A stretch of 64,000 nucleotides of DNA, taken from the NCBI GenBank assembly GCA_046316615.1, contig JBKDAN010000014.1, forward strand, positions 9,291-73,290, given 5' to 3'. The notes under the pieces were generated by a model that was given only the letters and a program-made list of their open reading frames with translations, searched no databases and was not told the DNA's origin. The position numbers were made by a program, and so were the translations under genes. This document shows, piece by piece, positions 24,797 to 33,302 of this stretch (the first letter of the stretch is position 1; each line of letters starts with the position of its first letter). This DNA is from BJHL01 sp040378885 (GTDB lineage Bacteria > Planctomycetota > Phycisphaerae > Phycisphaerales > UBA1924).

Positions 24797-26935
24797 TCAG
24801 GCCGGCACTGCACCAGGAGGCAGGTCGGTGGTGCCTTCGCTCGCGCCCGACTCGGGCTTGGGCGGCTTGGCGTCACGCTGCTTCTGGGCCAGCAGCATCT
24901 CAGCGACGCTGGGCTTGCTGAGCGTTTCGCCACGCATGAGGCGGTGGACTTCATCGCCGCTGAGTGTCTCGTGCTTGAGCAGAGACTCGGCGACGGTGAC
25001 GACCTTGTCCCAGTTGACATCGAGCAACTGGCGTGCGTCGGCGTAGGCCTCGTCGACCATGCGACGCACTTCGTTGTCGATCACTTCGGCGGTGTGCTCG
25101 CTGTATTCCTTTTCTGGCAGGAACATCTCGCGGGAGTCGGCGCCGGCGTAGCGAACGAAGCCGAGCTTCTCGCTCATGCCCCATTCCAGAATCATCGCGC
25201 GAGCGCAGGTGGTGACTTGGGCAATGTCCATGGTCGCGCCGCTGGAGACATCCTGCATTGCGCGCTCTTCGGCGATGCGGCCGCCGCAGAGGATGCGCAT
25301 GGTGGCGCGGAGGAACTTGAGGCTGTAGCCCATGCGGTCCTTCTCGGGCAGGCTGAAGGTTGCGCCACCTGCACCGCCGCGAGGAATGATCGTGACCTTG
25401 TGGAGCGGGTCGGCGTCCTTGAGCAGAGCCTGCAGCACGGCGTGGCCCGCTTCGTGATAGGCGACGAGCTTGTTCTCTTCCTTCTCACGGACGCGACTCT
25501 TCTTGGCGCGGCCGAACTTCACCTTGTCGCGGGCTTCTTCGAGATCGACCATCTCGATGAAGTCCTTGTTCTGCATGGTGGCGGCGATGGCGGCTTCGTT
25601 GATGATGGCCGCGAGATCGGCGCCGCTGAACATGGGCGTGCCGCGTGCGACGCGTTCGAAGTCGACATCGGGGCCGAGCTTGACCTTGCGAGCGTGGACC
25701 TTCAAGATCTCAAGGCGACCCTTGACGTCGGGCAGGGGCACCGTGACCTGGCGGTCAAAGCGGCCCGGACGCACGAGAGCAGGGTCAAGCACGTCGCTGC
25801 GGTTGGTCGCGGCGATGACGATGACACCGTCTGCGGGCTGGAAGCCGTCCATCTCGACGAGTATTGCGTTGAGCGTCTGATCGCGCTCGTCGTGGCCGCC
25901 CGTCGCAAAGCCGCTGCCGCGCTTGCGGCCGACGGCGTCGATTTCATCGAGGAAGATGATGCAGGGAGCGGATTCCTTGGCTTGCTTGAAGAGGTCGCGC
26001 ACGCGGCTTGCGCCCACGCCCACGAACATCTCCACGAAGTCCGAGCCTGAGATGCTGAAGAAGGGCACGTCAGCTTCGCCAGCGATGGCCTTGGCGAGCA
26101 GGGTCTTGCCGACGCCGGGGTCGCCGACGAGGAGGACGCCTCGGGGTATGCGGCCGCCCAGCTTGGTGAACTTCTTGGGGTTTTTGAGGAACTCGACGAT
26201 TTCCGTCACTTCTTCCTTGGCTTCTTCGATGCCTGCGACATCGGCGAAGGTAATGCCTGTCATTTCCTTGTTGAGTGTGCGGTGGCGGCTCTTGCCGAAG
26301 TTGCCCAGCATGCCGCCGCCCCCGCCGGCGTTGCGCAAGCCGCGAGAGATGAAGAACCAGACCAGCAGCAGAATGATGAGGAACGGCAGCATGAACATCA
26401 GTAGCGCAACCCACTGGCTCTGCGGCTGCATCTTGGCCTTGCCATCGGTCAGCTTCAGAACTTCTTCTGCGGCGTAGCGGCCACCCAGCGTGTTGGTCCG
26501 GAGCATGACAACCTGGCGCATGCCGTCTTTGTTGGCGAGGCGCTCGGCCATGATGGAGTCTTCACGCACGATGACGCTGTCGCGGTTGATTTCGCCGTTG
26601 TTCCACATGGTGCGGAACTGCTCGAGGGTGATCTGCTCGCCGCGCCCCTGGTGGGTGAACATGACGAAGAGGAGCACGCCGATGAGCAGCACGCTGACGA
26701 GCCCAAGCAGGCCACGGCTGGGCGGCATGGTGGGCACACCGGGCTTCTGGCCGTTGGGGCCGCCTTCACCGGGCTTGCCCGGCTTCTGGTTGCCTTTGGG
26801 GTTCTCTTGCGAGAACAGCGAACGAACGCCAAGCGTGAAGGCGTTCCAGAGTCCACGCACGCTTGCGGCGTTCACCTCGCTGGACGGGCCCGCGGGGTGA
26901 ACGTGCTGTGCGGAAGTGTCGGTTGTCTTCTTCAT
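24797..26935 (-). CDS. ftsH: ATP-dependent zinc metalloprotease FtsH
   Basis: Membrane-anchored AAA+ protease that degrades misfolded membrane proteins and short-lived regulators. From ATG 26935 (712 aa): two membrane segments (75-93 and 177-199), Walker A GDPGVGKT at 271-278, Walker B IIFLDEID at 326-333, the second region of homology with the arginine finger (NRSDVLDPALVRPGRFDRQ), and the zinc-binding HEAGH at 494-498. The N-terminal tail is long and Gly/Pro/Lys rich, and the C-terminus has a charged extension. The frame is open to 27010 but the first 25 codons are not conserved. Divergent from the BFD-type gene at 27176 with a 240-base spacer. Confidence 0.97.
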   Translation of the reverse strand: MKKTTDTSAQHVHPAGPSSEVNAASVRGLWNAFTLGVRSLFSQENPKGNQKPGKPGEGGPNGQKPGVPTMPPSRGLLGLVSVLLIGVLLFVMFTHQGRGEQITLEQFRTMWNNGEINRDSVIVREDSIMAERLANKDGMRQVVMLRTNTLGGRYAAEEVLKLTDGKAKMQPQSQWVALLMFMLPFLIILLLVWFFISRGLRNAGGGGGMLGNFGKSRHRTLNKEMTGITFADVAGIEEAKEEVTEIVEFLKNPKKFTKLGGRIPRGVLLVGDPGVGKTLLAKAIAGEADVPFFSISGSDFVEMFVGVGASRVRDLFKQAKESAPCIIFLDEIDAVGRKRGSGFATGGHDERDQTLNAILVEMDGFQPADGVIVIAATNRSDVLDPALVRPGRFDRQVTVPLPDVKGRLEILKVHARKVKLGPDVDFERVARGTPMFSGADLAAIINEAAIAATMQNKDFIEMVDLEEARDKVKFGRAKKSRVREKEENKLVAYHEAGHAVLQALLKDADPLHKVTIIPRGGAGGATFSLPEKDRMGYSLKFLRATMRILCGGRIAEERAMQDVSSGATMDIAQVTTCARAMILEWGMSEKLGFVRYAGADSREMFLPEKEYSEHTAEVIDNEVRRMVDEAYADARQLLDVNWDKVVTVAESLLKHETLSGDEVHRLMRGETLSKPSVAEMLLAQKQRDAKPPKPESGASEGTTDLPPGAVPA

Positions 26936-27175
26936 GAGTTGTTTTCGTCCGCCGTTATGTGGGACGGACGCCAAGGGGACGGGGCAGGAAGCAAAGCGGA
27001 TGGGTCTCACCGCATCAAGCTTTTTCGGCTAGCGATTGCATCGGATGCAACGCTTGTGCCGACTTTTCCGCACAGAACGTTGCTACGTTGCTCAATCGTC
27101 CAAGTTTAGACGCAGGAAAGGGGGAAAAGGTTCGGTATCCCGCGCGCTGGCGAGGTGCGGCCACTACCGTCGGGC

Positions 27176-27508
27176 ATGCAGCCTGATGACGAAGTCTGCC
27201 TGTGTTTTCACGTCAGTTTGCGGAAGATTCGCAACTACATGGCGCGGGAGAACCCGTCGGTGCCCAGCTTGATCAGTGAATGCCTTGGCGCGGGCACGGG
27301 GTGCATGTGGTGCGTGCCGTTTCTCAAGCACCTGCACAGTTTGCATCAGCAGGGGAAAGAGCCGGACTTGAAGATTAGTCCGGAAGAGTACATGCGGACG
27401 CGGGCAAGCTATCGCGAGACGAAGGTGCGCGATGCGAGCGTTGTCGAGCGAATCACGAAGATGGACGAACCGGCCGGCGGGGCGAGTGGGAGCGATGCTC
27501 AGAGCTGA
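27176..27508 (+). CDS. BFD-type [2Fe-2S]-binding protein with C-terminal extension
   Basis: A 110-aa protein whose first half is a bacterioferritin-associated-ferredoxin-type domain: CLC at 8-10 and CMWC at 43-46. The second half (about 60-110) is a charged, helical extension (SPEEYMRTRASYRETKVRDAS) not found in the minimal domain. It ends inside the 3' end of the LpxH-like gene, overlapping it by 10 bases tail to tail. It is a second candidate iron-sulfur electron carrier, unlinked to bacterioferritin or a reductase in this window. Confidence 0.78.
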   Translation: MQPDDEVCLCFHVSLRKIRNYMARENPSVPSLISECLGAGTGCMWCVPFLKHLHSLHQQGKEPDLKISPEEYMRTRASYRETKVRDASVVERITKMDEPAGGASGSDAQS

Positions 27509-28359
27509 ATCGCGCTGATGAGGGCGAGATCATCTTCGGTCAGTTCGCGAGCGTTGCGTGGGGTCTCGGGTTCGTCGAGGTAGCGGTGGGGGTGCTTCTG
27601 CGTGAGGTCGCGCACCATGGCGATGCCGTCGATGATCTGCATGGTGCCGTCGGTGTGCTCGACCAGAGCAGTGCCGCTTTCGACCCAGTCACCGCAGTTG
27701 AAGTACATCATGCCGTCCGCTCCCGTTCGTTGTTCGGCCTTGTGAATGTGCCCGCAGACGACGCCATCGACGCCGCGGAGGCGGGCTTGCTCTTGAATGA
27801 CATCTTCAAACCGCGCGATGTGCATGCAGGCTTTCTTGACGCGCAGTTTGAGATACTGGCTCAGGGACCAGTGCTCTTGCCCCAGCATCGCGCGCACGCG
27901 GCTGTAATGGCGGCTGATGGTCACGAGGTTGTCGTAGGCGACGCTGCCGACCGCGCTGAGCACGCGGTGGTGACGCACGACGACATCGGCTTCGTCACCA
28001 TGCAGCACGAGCAGACGCCGGCCATCGAGCGTTGTGTGGATGAAGTCGCGATGAATCTCGACGTCACCAAAGGTGAGGCCGGCATACTCGCGGGCGGCGT
28101 TGTCGTGATTGCCCGGGATGTAGATGACGCGTGTGCCCTGCTTGGCGAGTTTCAGGACGCGACGCATGACGCGGTTGTGCGCTTCGGGCCACCACCAGCG
28201 CTGCTTGAGGCGCCACATGTCGATGATGTCGCCCACGAGGTACAGCGTGTCGCACTCGATGCGCTTGAGGAAATCGCCCGCGGCCTCGGCGTGGGCAGCG
28301 GTGGAACCCAGATGCAGGTCGCTCACGAAGACTGCGCGATACCGAAGTGACACAGCCAT
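27499..28359 (-). CDS. LpxH-like metallophosphoesterase (UDP-2,3-diacylglucosamine hydrolase family)
   Basis: A 286-aa dinuclear-metal phosphoesterase. Motifs in order: DLHLG at 14-18, GDIIDM at 43-48, GNHDN at 83-87, LHGDEAD and GHIHKAE, which supply the metal ligands and active site. Within the calcineurin-like superfamily the spacing and the phrase VSDLHLGST..DTLYLVGDIIDMWR suit the LpxH family of lipid A synthesis. Members of this family in planctomycetes also lie outside lipid A clusters, so the substrate is not certain. The ATG at 28359 has GGAGGT seven bases upstream and is preferred to the GTG at 28368. Confidence 0.87.
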   Translation of the reverse strand: MAVSLRYRAVFVSDLHLGSTAAHAEAAGDFLKRIECDTLYLVGDIIDMWRLKQRWWWPEAHNRVMRRVLKLAKQGTRVIYIPGNHDNAAREYAGLTFGDVEIHRDFIHTTLDGRRLLVLHGDEADVVVRHHRVLSAVGSVAYDNLVTISRHYSRVRAMLGQEHWSLSQYLKLRVKKACMHIARFEDVIQEQARLRGVDGVVCGHIHKAEQRTGADGMMYFNCGDWVESGTALVEHTDGTMQIIDGIAMVRDLTQKHPHRYLDEPETPRNARELTEDDLALISAIQL

Positions 28360-28539
28360 GCACAGCACCTCCTTCGCACGACCAAACCCATGACCAAACC
28401 CATGACGCTCCTCATGTGGACAACCACAAATGCGCGATTCTGAGTCTTCGTCACAAGTATCACAAATGCAAGATGTTGCGATATGAATCTATTGCAAAGC
28501 AACGATGTTGAATTCGTTTAGTTGTTCGGGCTCGAGAGC

Positions 28540-29004
28540 CTACTTGGCCGGGGCCAAGGTCTTGCGCATGAGCGGCACACCGCGATCGCCTACGCGAGCG
28601 GCAATCACTTGCCAGCCGCGTCGCTCGTACCAGCGCGGGTCGTTCCACGCACACAGATACGCCTCGCTCAATCCCGCAGCCGCGCACTCTCTCTCCGCAG
28701 ACGCGAGCAGTTGGCTTCCCACGCTCCGTCCTCGCCATTGCAGTTCGACATACAACGCCGCGATGAACGGCTGCAGTTCAGGTCGATCATCAAGCTCGCT
28801 CTCAACGCCATGCACGCACCCGAAAGGGGGGCCATTGTCATCAATTGCGACGAGTGAAAACGGATAGGCCGACTCACTGAACATCTCGCGCAGTGCATCA
28901 ACCCTCGCGTCAACCGGCGTACCCGGCTCGGCAAACGCCTCGACGACCCATCGCGAAACGACAGGCAGCAGATCGGCACGAGTTGCCAATCGAACGATCT
29001 TCAT
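28540..29004 (-). CDS. GNAT-family N-acetyltransferase
   Basis: A 154-aa acetyl-CoA-dependent acetyltransferase. The fold is recognisable from IAALYVELQWRGRSVGSQLLASAERECAAAG (the acetyl-CoA-binding motif A, Q/R-x-x-G-x-G/S) and the preceding acidic strand. The substrate is not predictable. It is the single gene between the LpxH-like gene and dxs, 27 bases downstream of the dxs stop, so it may be transcribed with dxs. The AT-rich spacer after it holds the start region of the LpxH-like gene. Confidence 0.82.
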   Translation of the reverse strand: MKIVRLATRADLLPVVSRWVVEAFAEPGTPVDARVDALREMFSESAYPFSLVAIDDNGPPFGCVHGVESELDDRPELQPFIAALYVELQWRGRSVGSQLLASAERECAAAGLSEAYLCAWNDPRWYERRGWQVIAARVGDRGVPLMRKTLAPAK

Positions 29005-29031
29005 CGCATCAGACTCGTTACGTGAAACTCA

Positions 29032-31029
29032 TCACTTGGCCATGTGCATCACGCCGCGTTGTTCGCGCTTGCTGAGGGCGGTGCGAACGCCGCGGATGAT
29101 GCCCGCTTTGTCGAGGCCGACCTCAGCGAGCTGCTTGGCGCGGCTGTCCTGATAGACCCAGCTATCGGGCAGGCCCAGGCGCGTGATGAGCGATGCGTCG
29201 AGGCACATTTCGGCCGCCGCTTCGAGGACGGCGGTGCCGAAACCGCCCACCACGCCATGATCTTCGAGGGTGATGATGGGCAGGCCGTGTTCAAGAGCGG
29301 CGCGGATCACGTCGCGATCGACAGGCTTGGCGAAACGTGCGTCGTAGACCGCGATGCGGGCTTCGCTGGCGAGTTCTTCTGCGGCGAGCGCCGCATCGAT
29401 AGCGGTGGTGCCGAACGCAAGGATGACGGCATCGGGCGAAGACCCAGCTTGGAAAGCCGGGGTACCCAATGCGGCAACATCGAGTGCGGGCGTGAGGCAG
29501 CGAGCCTTACCCAGCACGAAGGGCGGGCACTTGTCGTTCACGTACTTCTGGCTCACGCTGTCACGCGGGTAGCGCACGGCACTGAGGCCTGAGTCGTAGC
29601 CGCGCATGAACTCGAGCGCGGCGAGCAGGCTGGGCTCGTCCATGGCGGCGGTCAGGACCGCGCCGGGGAGTGTGCGGAGAATCGACACATCGCAGAAGCC
29701 GTGGTGGACTGCGCCGTCGCCACCCACAAGGCCGGCGCGATCGAGGCAGAGACGCACGGGGAGGCCTTGCAGGCTGGCTTCTTGGAAGGCTTGGTCGAAG
29801 GCCCGCTGCACGAAGGTGCTGTAGACGGCGAAGAACGGCTTGAAGCCGGTTTTCGCGAGGCCGGCCATCATGTCGAGGCCGTGACTTTCGCAGATGCCAA
29901 CGTCCCACGTGCGATCGGGGAACTTGGCGAGGGGCTTGCTAATGCCGGTGCCGTCGGGCATGGCGGCGGTGCAGGCGACGACCTTGGGATCACGCTCCAT
30001 GAGCGCGACCATCGCATCGCCGAACGCGGTCGTGAAGCTGCGGCCTTCGCTCTTGATCTCGACCCGGCAGCCTTCTTCGTCGAGTTCGCCTTCAACCTTG
30101 TTGAACGCGCCAGGGCTGTGGAACTTGCTGCTGTCCTTCTCGGCGAAGGGGATGCCCTTGCCCTTCACGGTCTTGACGTGCAAGACCATGGGGCGATCAA
30201 AGTCGCGGGCTTCGCGCAGGAAGTGAATGAGCTGCTCGAAGTCGTGGCCGTCGATGGGGCCGACGGTCTTGAGGCCAAAGTGCTCGAACCAGGCTTGTTC
30301 GTGATAGAGGCTCTTGGTCATCTCGCCTGCGGCGTGCAGGGCCTTGTGCATGGTCTCGCCGCCAGGCATGCCTTCGAGGCGCTTCTTGGCACTCTTCTTG
30401 AGGTCGCCGTAGAAGTGGCTGACGCGGAGCTTGTCAAAGTGCTGAGCGACCGCGCCTTGCGGCTTGCTGATGCTCATGCCGTTGTCATTGAGAATGACGA
30501 GGAACTGGCGCTTGAGCGTGCCAGCGTTGTTGAGGCCTTCCATCGCGACGCCGTTGACGATGGAGGCATCGCCGATGATCGTCGCAACGCGGCGACCCGT
30601 GGGATTGCTCGCGGGATCAAAACCCTCTTTGCTCAGGGTGTCGCCGCGGGCCATGCCCACGGCGGTGCTGATGCCGGTGCCGGCGTGACCGACGCTGAAG
30701 AGGTCGTAGGAGCTTTCGCGCGGCTCGGGAAAGCCTGCCATGCCTTCGCGCGTGCGCAGCTTGCCCAGCAGGTGCTGGCGACCGGTCAGCAGCTTGTGCG
30801 GGTAGCACTGGTGGCCCACGTCAAAGAGCAGCCGGTCGAAGCTGAAGTCAAAGACGTAGTGCATCGCGATGGTCAGCTCAACCACGCCCAGATTGGGAGC
30901 GAGGTGGCCACCCGAGACCTTGACTTGTTGCGTGATCGCTTCGCGGATCTCGCCGGCGACTTGCTGCAATTGCGCGATGGATAGACCGCGGAGATCGGTC
31001 GGGCTCTTGATGCTGGCCAGCAGGCTCAT
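29032..31029 (-). CDS. dxs: 1-deoxy-D-xylulose-5-phosphate synthase
   Basis: First enzyme of the MEP isoprenoid pathway, a thiamine-diphosphate transketolase-fold enzyme that condenses pyruvate with glyceraldehyde-3-phosphate. Motifs: GGHLAPNLGVVELT, FDVGHQCYPHKLLTGR, FSVGHAGTGIS, IIGDASIVNGVAMEGLNN (ThDP-binding GDG-type motif), FGLKTVGPIDGHD, and the pyruvate-enzyme half with LVGGDGAVHHGFCDVS. Length (665 aa) is normal. A ribosome-binding AAGGAA lies upstream of ATG 31029. A second MEP gene, ispF, is at 10210. Confidence 0.97.
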   Translation of the reverse strand: MSLLASIKSPTDLRGLSIAQLQQVAGEIREAITQQVKVSGGHLAPNLGVVELTIAMHYVFDFSFDRLLFDVGHQCYPHKLLTGRQHLLGKLRTREGMAGFPEPRESSYDLFSVGHAGTGISTAVGMARGDTLSKEGFDPASNPTGRRVATIIGDASIVNGVAMEGLNNAGTLKRQFLVILNDNGMSISKPQGAVAQHFDKLRVSHFYGDLKKSAKKRLEGMPGGETMHKALHAAGEMTKSLYHEQAWFEHFGLKTVGPIDGHDFEQLIHFLREARDFDRPMVLHVKTVKGKGIPFAEKDSSKFHSPGAFNKVEGELDEEGCRVEIKSEGRSFTTAFGDAMVALMERDPKVVACTAAMPDGTGISKPLAKFPDRTWDVGICESHGLDMMAGLAKTGFKPFFAVYSTFVQRAFDQAFQEASLQGLPVRLCLDRAGLVGGDGAVHHGFCDVSILRTLPGAVLTAAMDEPSLLAALEFMRGYDSGLSAVRYPRDSVSQKYVNDKCPPFVLGKARCLTPALDVAALGTPAFQAGSSPDAVILAFGTTAIDAALAAEELASEARIAVYDARFAKPVDRDVIRAALEHGLPIITLEDHGVVGGFGTAVLEAAAEMCLDASLITRLGLPDSWVYQDSRAKQLAEVGLDKAGIIRGVRTALSKREQRGVMHMAK

Positions 31030-31264
31030 GCAGGTTCCTTGGAGAATCGCGGCGTCATTTGGTCAGGGCCGCAGAGAAGTACTTGGGAAGTATACGCGGA
31101 AGTTTCAGAGATTATTGAAAGTTGTCCGGGACACACGATCGGCAAGCGAACATTCCGCGGCCCGGCATACGGAAAATCCCCGGGCCATGTTCAGATTCGC
31201 CAGCCCGATGCATTGCGATTTCGTGCTTTGGGTTGGTGCAGGTCCGAAGGGGTGGTATGCCGAG

Positions 31265-32473
31265 TTACCGGCAGGGCACGCGGTCCACGATTTCCAGACC
31301 AAAGGCATCAATGCCCGGCATGGGGCGGTTGCTATTGGTCAGTAGACGGAGTTTGGTGATTCCCAGATCTCGAAGGATCTGGCATCCGACGCCGAAGTCA
31401 CGCAGGGGCATGCGGCTGTTGACAGCGTCGGCCATGCCGGTGAGGTCGGGCGTGTTAATGTCGAGTGACTTGGCGCGCAGTGTCTGCAAAGTACCTTCGA
31501 GGTCGGCGACGGCGGTGATGGCTTTGTCGTCGCTGCGATGGCCGGTCGTGCGGAGGTAGACAAGTGCGCCGCGGCCTTCCTGTTGAATCAGACGCATCGC
31601 AGCGTGGAGCGTGTCGCTGCTGGGGCCTTCGGGGCTGCTGGCAAGATCACCGAAGACATCGCCCAGCAGATTGCGGCGGTGCATGCGGACGAGAGAAGGG
31701 GTGCCGGAATGCCGGAGTGCCGGAGCGCCGGAGTGGGAGGGCAGCAGGACCAAGTGTGGCAAGGGATCGACGACGCTTTCGTAGAGCAGGATGTTGAAAG
31801 CGCCGAACTTGGTATTGATGGGAATGCCGTCGTCGGGGCCGATTCGCTTGACGAGGCTTTGGCGTTGCAGGCGATACTCGATGATCTGGGCGACGCTGCA
31901 CATCTTGATATTGTGTTCAGCGCAGAACTTTTCGAGGTCAGGCACGCGGGCCATTTCGCCGTCGGGCTTCATGATCTCGATGATCGCGGCGGCGGGATAG
32001 AGCCCGGCGAGGCGACAGAGATCGATGGAGCCCTCGGTCTGGCCTGTGCGGACGAGTACGCCGCCTTCGCGGCTGCGGAGGGGATTGATGTGGCCTGGGC
32101 GGACAAAGTCGGCTTCGCCGTAGCGTTTGTCGATGGCCATCTGAATGCACTTGGCGCGTTCCTTGGCGGAGACGCCTGTTGTGCCGCCGAAGCGCGGGTG
32201 CAGGTCGATGCTGACCGTGAAGGCGGTGCCGCGCACGCTGGTGTTGACGCTGCCTTGGGGGTGCAGGTTGAGGCGGTCGCAGTCTTCTTCCGTGAGCGAG
32301 AGGCACATGTAGCCCATGGCCTTGCCCAGCATGAAGGTGACGGCCTCGGGCGTGACGAACTGGGCGGGCATGACGAGGTCGCCCTCGTTCTCGCGGTTCT
32401 CATCGTCGGTGAGAACGATCATTTTGCCGGCACGGAGATCAGCGAGGACGTCGTCAATGGGGCTAAAGGGCAT
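31265..32473 (-). CDS. ribB: 3,4-dihydroxy-2-butanone-4-phosphate synthase fused to a degenerate GTP cyclohydrolase II domain
   Basis: The N-terminal half is an intact RibB domain: DDENRENEGDLVMPAQF at 22-38, RFGGTTGVSAKERAKCI, ADFVRPGHINPLRSREGG and the late PDLEKFCAEHNI. It converts ribulose-5-phosphate to the four-carbon riboflavin precursor. The C-terminal half aligns with GTP cyclohydrolase II but has lost its catalytic features: the zinc cysteines normally in HSECLTGD..SLRCDCG are replaced (HRRNLLGDVFGDLASSPEG), and QEGRGIGL has become TTGHRSDDK. It should therefore be inactive as a cyclohydrolase. A tandem-word repeat encodes about 14 extra residues (HSGAPALRHSGTPS) at 31701-31740. An active RibA is expected elsewhere. 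Confidence 0.92.
   Translation of the reverse strand: MPFSPIDDVLADLRAGKMIVLTDDENRENEGDLVMPAQFVTPEAVTFMLGKAMGYMCLSLTEEDCDRLNLHPQGSVNTSVRGTAFTVSIDLHPRFGGTTGVSAKERAKCIQMAIDKRYGEADFVRPGHINPLRSREGGVLVRTGQTEGSIDLCRLAGLYPAAAIIEIMKPDGEMARVPDLEKFCAEHNIKMCSVAQIIEYRLQRQSLVKRIGPDDGIPINTKFGAFNILLYESVVDPLPHLVLLPSHSGAPALRHSGTPSLVRMHRRNLLGDVFGDLASSPEGPSSDTLHAAMRLIQQEGRGALVYLRTTGHRSDDKAITAVADLEGTLQTLRAKSLDINTPDLTGMADAVNSRMPLRDFGVGCQILRDLGITKLRLLTNSNRPMPGIDAFGLEIVDRVPCR
31701..31740. repeat. Tandem-word repeat inside ribB (8-bp word TGCCGGAG)
   Basis: Words TGCCGGAA, TGCCGGAG, TGCCGGAG, CGCCGGAG and TGGGAGG follow each other in 8-bp steps with a purine-rich end. It lies within the degenerate C-terminal domain of the RibB fusion protein and adds residues in frame. 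Only one arm is seen. Confidence 0.7.
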
Positions 32474-32519
32474 CGCACGATTGTTGCGGGGTTGGCTCGC
32501 ACGGTCGCTACCCTGTTAC

Positions 32520-33251
32520 ATGGCAGACTCAGAAATCAGAAAGTCTGGGGAAGCTCAGAATCCGCTCAGCGATTTGGGTGCATGTGAGCCCATGCTCGAC
32601 GCGGTATGGGGCGTGTTGACAACCGAGCCAAACACGGGTGTAGGGCTGCTGACGATTGACGGTACGTTGCTTTATGTGAACGACCAAGCAGCGAAGATTT
32701 TTCACGGTCCTGACGCGACGGCAGCGGAGTATCTGGGCAGAAAGTGGCACGACCACATGCCCGAGGATTGGACCAGGGAGCGGCTTGATCTGCTGCGGCG
32801 CATCAGCGTGTCTGGCAGGCCCGTGCTGCTGCGCAACATCTGGCGCGGGCACCAGCACTTCACGTACATCTATCCCGTTGCGCACGAGGGCGACGGGCCC
32901 GAGCTGTTTCTGACGATCACGCGGCGGGCCGAGAGTGATGAGCAAGCGGAAGAACTTGCCAAGGGCGATTACGAGTGGATTGATGCCAAAGTCGCGAATC
33001 TGGGGCCGCTTGATGTGCTGAGTGATCGCGAGCTTGAAGTGCTTGCGTTGCTGGGGCAGGGTTTGAGCGTGAGAGAAATCGCGAAGCTGCTGCACCGCAG
33101 TGAACACACGATCGTGTCACACCGCAAGGCGGTTGGCGCGAAGCTGGGCTTGGATGACCGGGTGAAACTCGCATTGGTCGCCCGGCGCGCGGGATTGACG
33201 GTGAAGGATGTGGATCGCAAACGGGTGGAAGTCCAGGGTGCGGGCCACTGA
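32520..33251 (+). CDS. LuxR-family transcriptional regulator with PAS-like sensor domain
   Basis: A 243-aa regulator. Residues about 165-215 are a LuxR-type helix-turn-helix: LSDRELEVLALLGQGLSVREIAKLL then HRSEHTIVSHRKAVGAKLGL. The N-terminal 130 residues look like a PAS-type fold (VGLLTIDGTLLYVNDQAAKIFHG, YLGRKWHDHMPEDW). The ligand or signal is unknown; there is no receiver domain, so it is not a two-component partner in form. Divergent from ribB with a 46-base spacer, so it may regulate ribB or itself. TACCCT (32509-32514) precedes the ATG by 5 nt, suggesting a leaderless transcript. Confidence 0.87.
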   Translation: MADSEIRKSGEAQNPLSDLGACEPMLDAVWGVLTTEPNTGVGLLTIDGTLLYVNDQAAKIFHGPDATAAEYLGRKWHDHMPEDWTRERLDLLRRISVSGRPVLLRNIWRGHQHFTYIYPVAHEGDGPELFLTITRRAESDEQAEELAKGDYEWIDAKVANLGPLDVLSDRELEVLALLGQGLSVREIAKLLHRSEHTIVSHRKAVGAKLGLDDRVKLALVARRAGLTVKDVDRKRVEVQGAGH

Positions 33252-33266
33252 GGTTGCGCGTCTGGC

Positions 33267-33295
33267 TTGCGTTGGCGGGCAAAATCCGGTACATT
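33267..33295 (+). promoter_or_regulatory. Candidate promoter producing a leaderless transcript
   Basis: TTGCGT (33267-33272) and TACATT (33290-33295) are separated by 17 nt, a good sigma-70-type spacing. The ATG of the lipoprotein gene is only 7 nt past the -10 hexamer, so the transcription start would coincide with the start codon. Confidence 0.5.
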
Positions 33296-33302
33296 CCCCG
33301 GT

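Noticed and set aside
27499..27508. Frameshift at the overlap of the second BFD gene and the LpxH-like gene
   Set aside because: The genes are convergent with a 10-base tail overlap; both frames end cleanly.
28379..28405. Direct repeat of a 12-bp unit GACCAAACCCAT
   Set aside because: Only two copies, probably slippage in a non-coding leader; no functional link seen.
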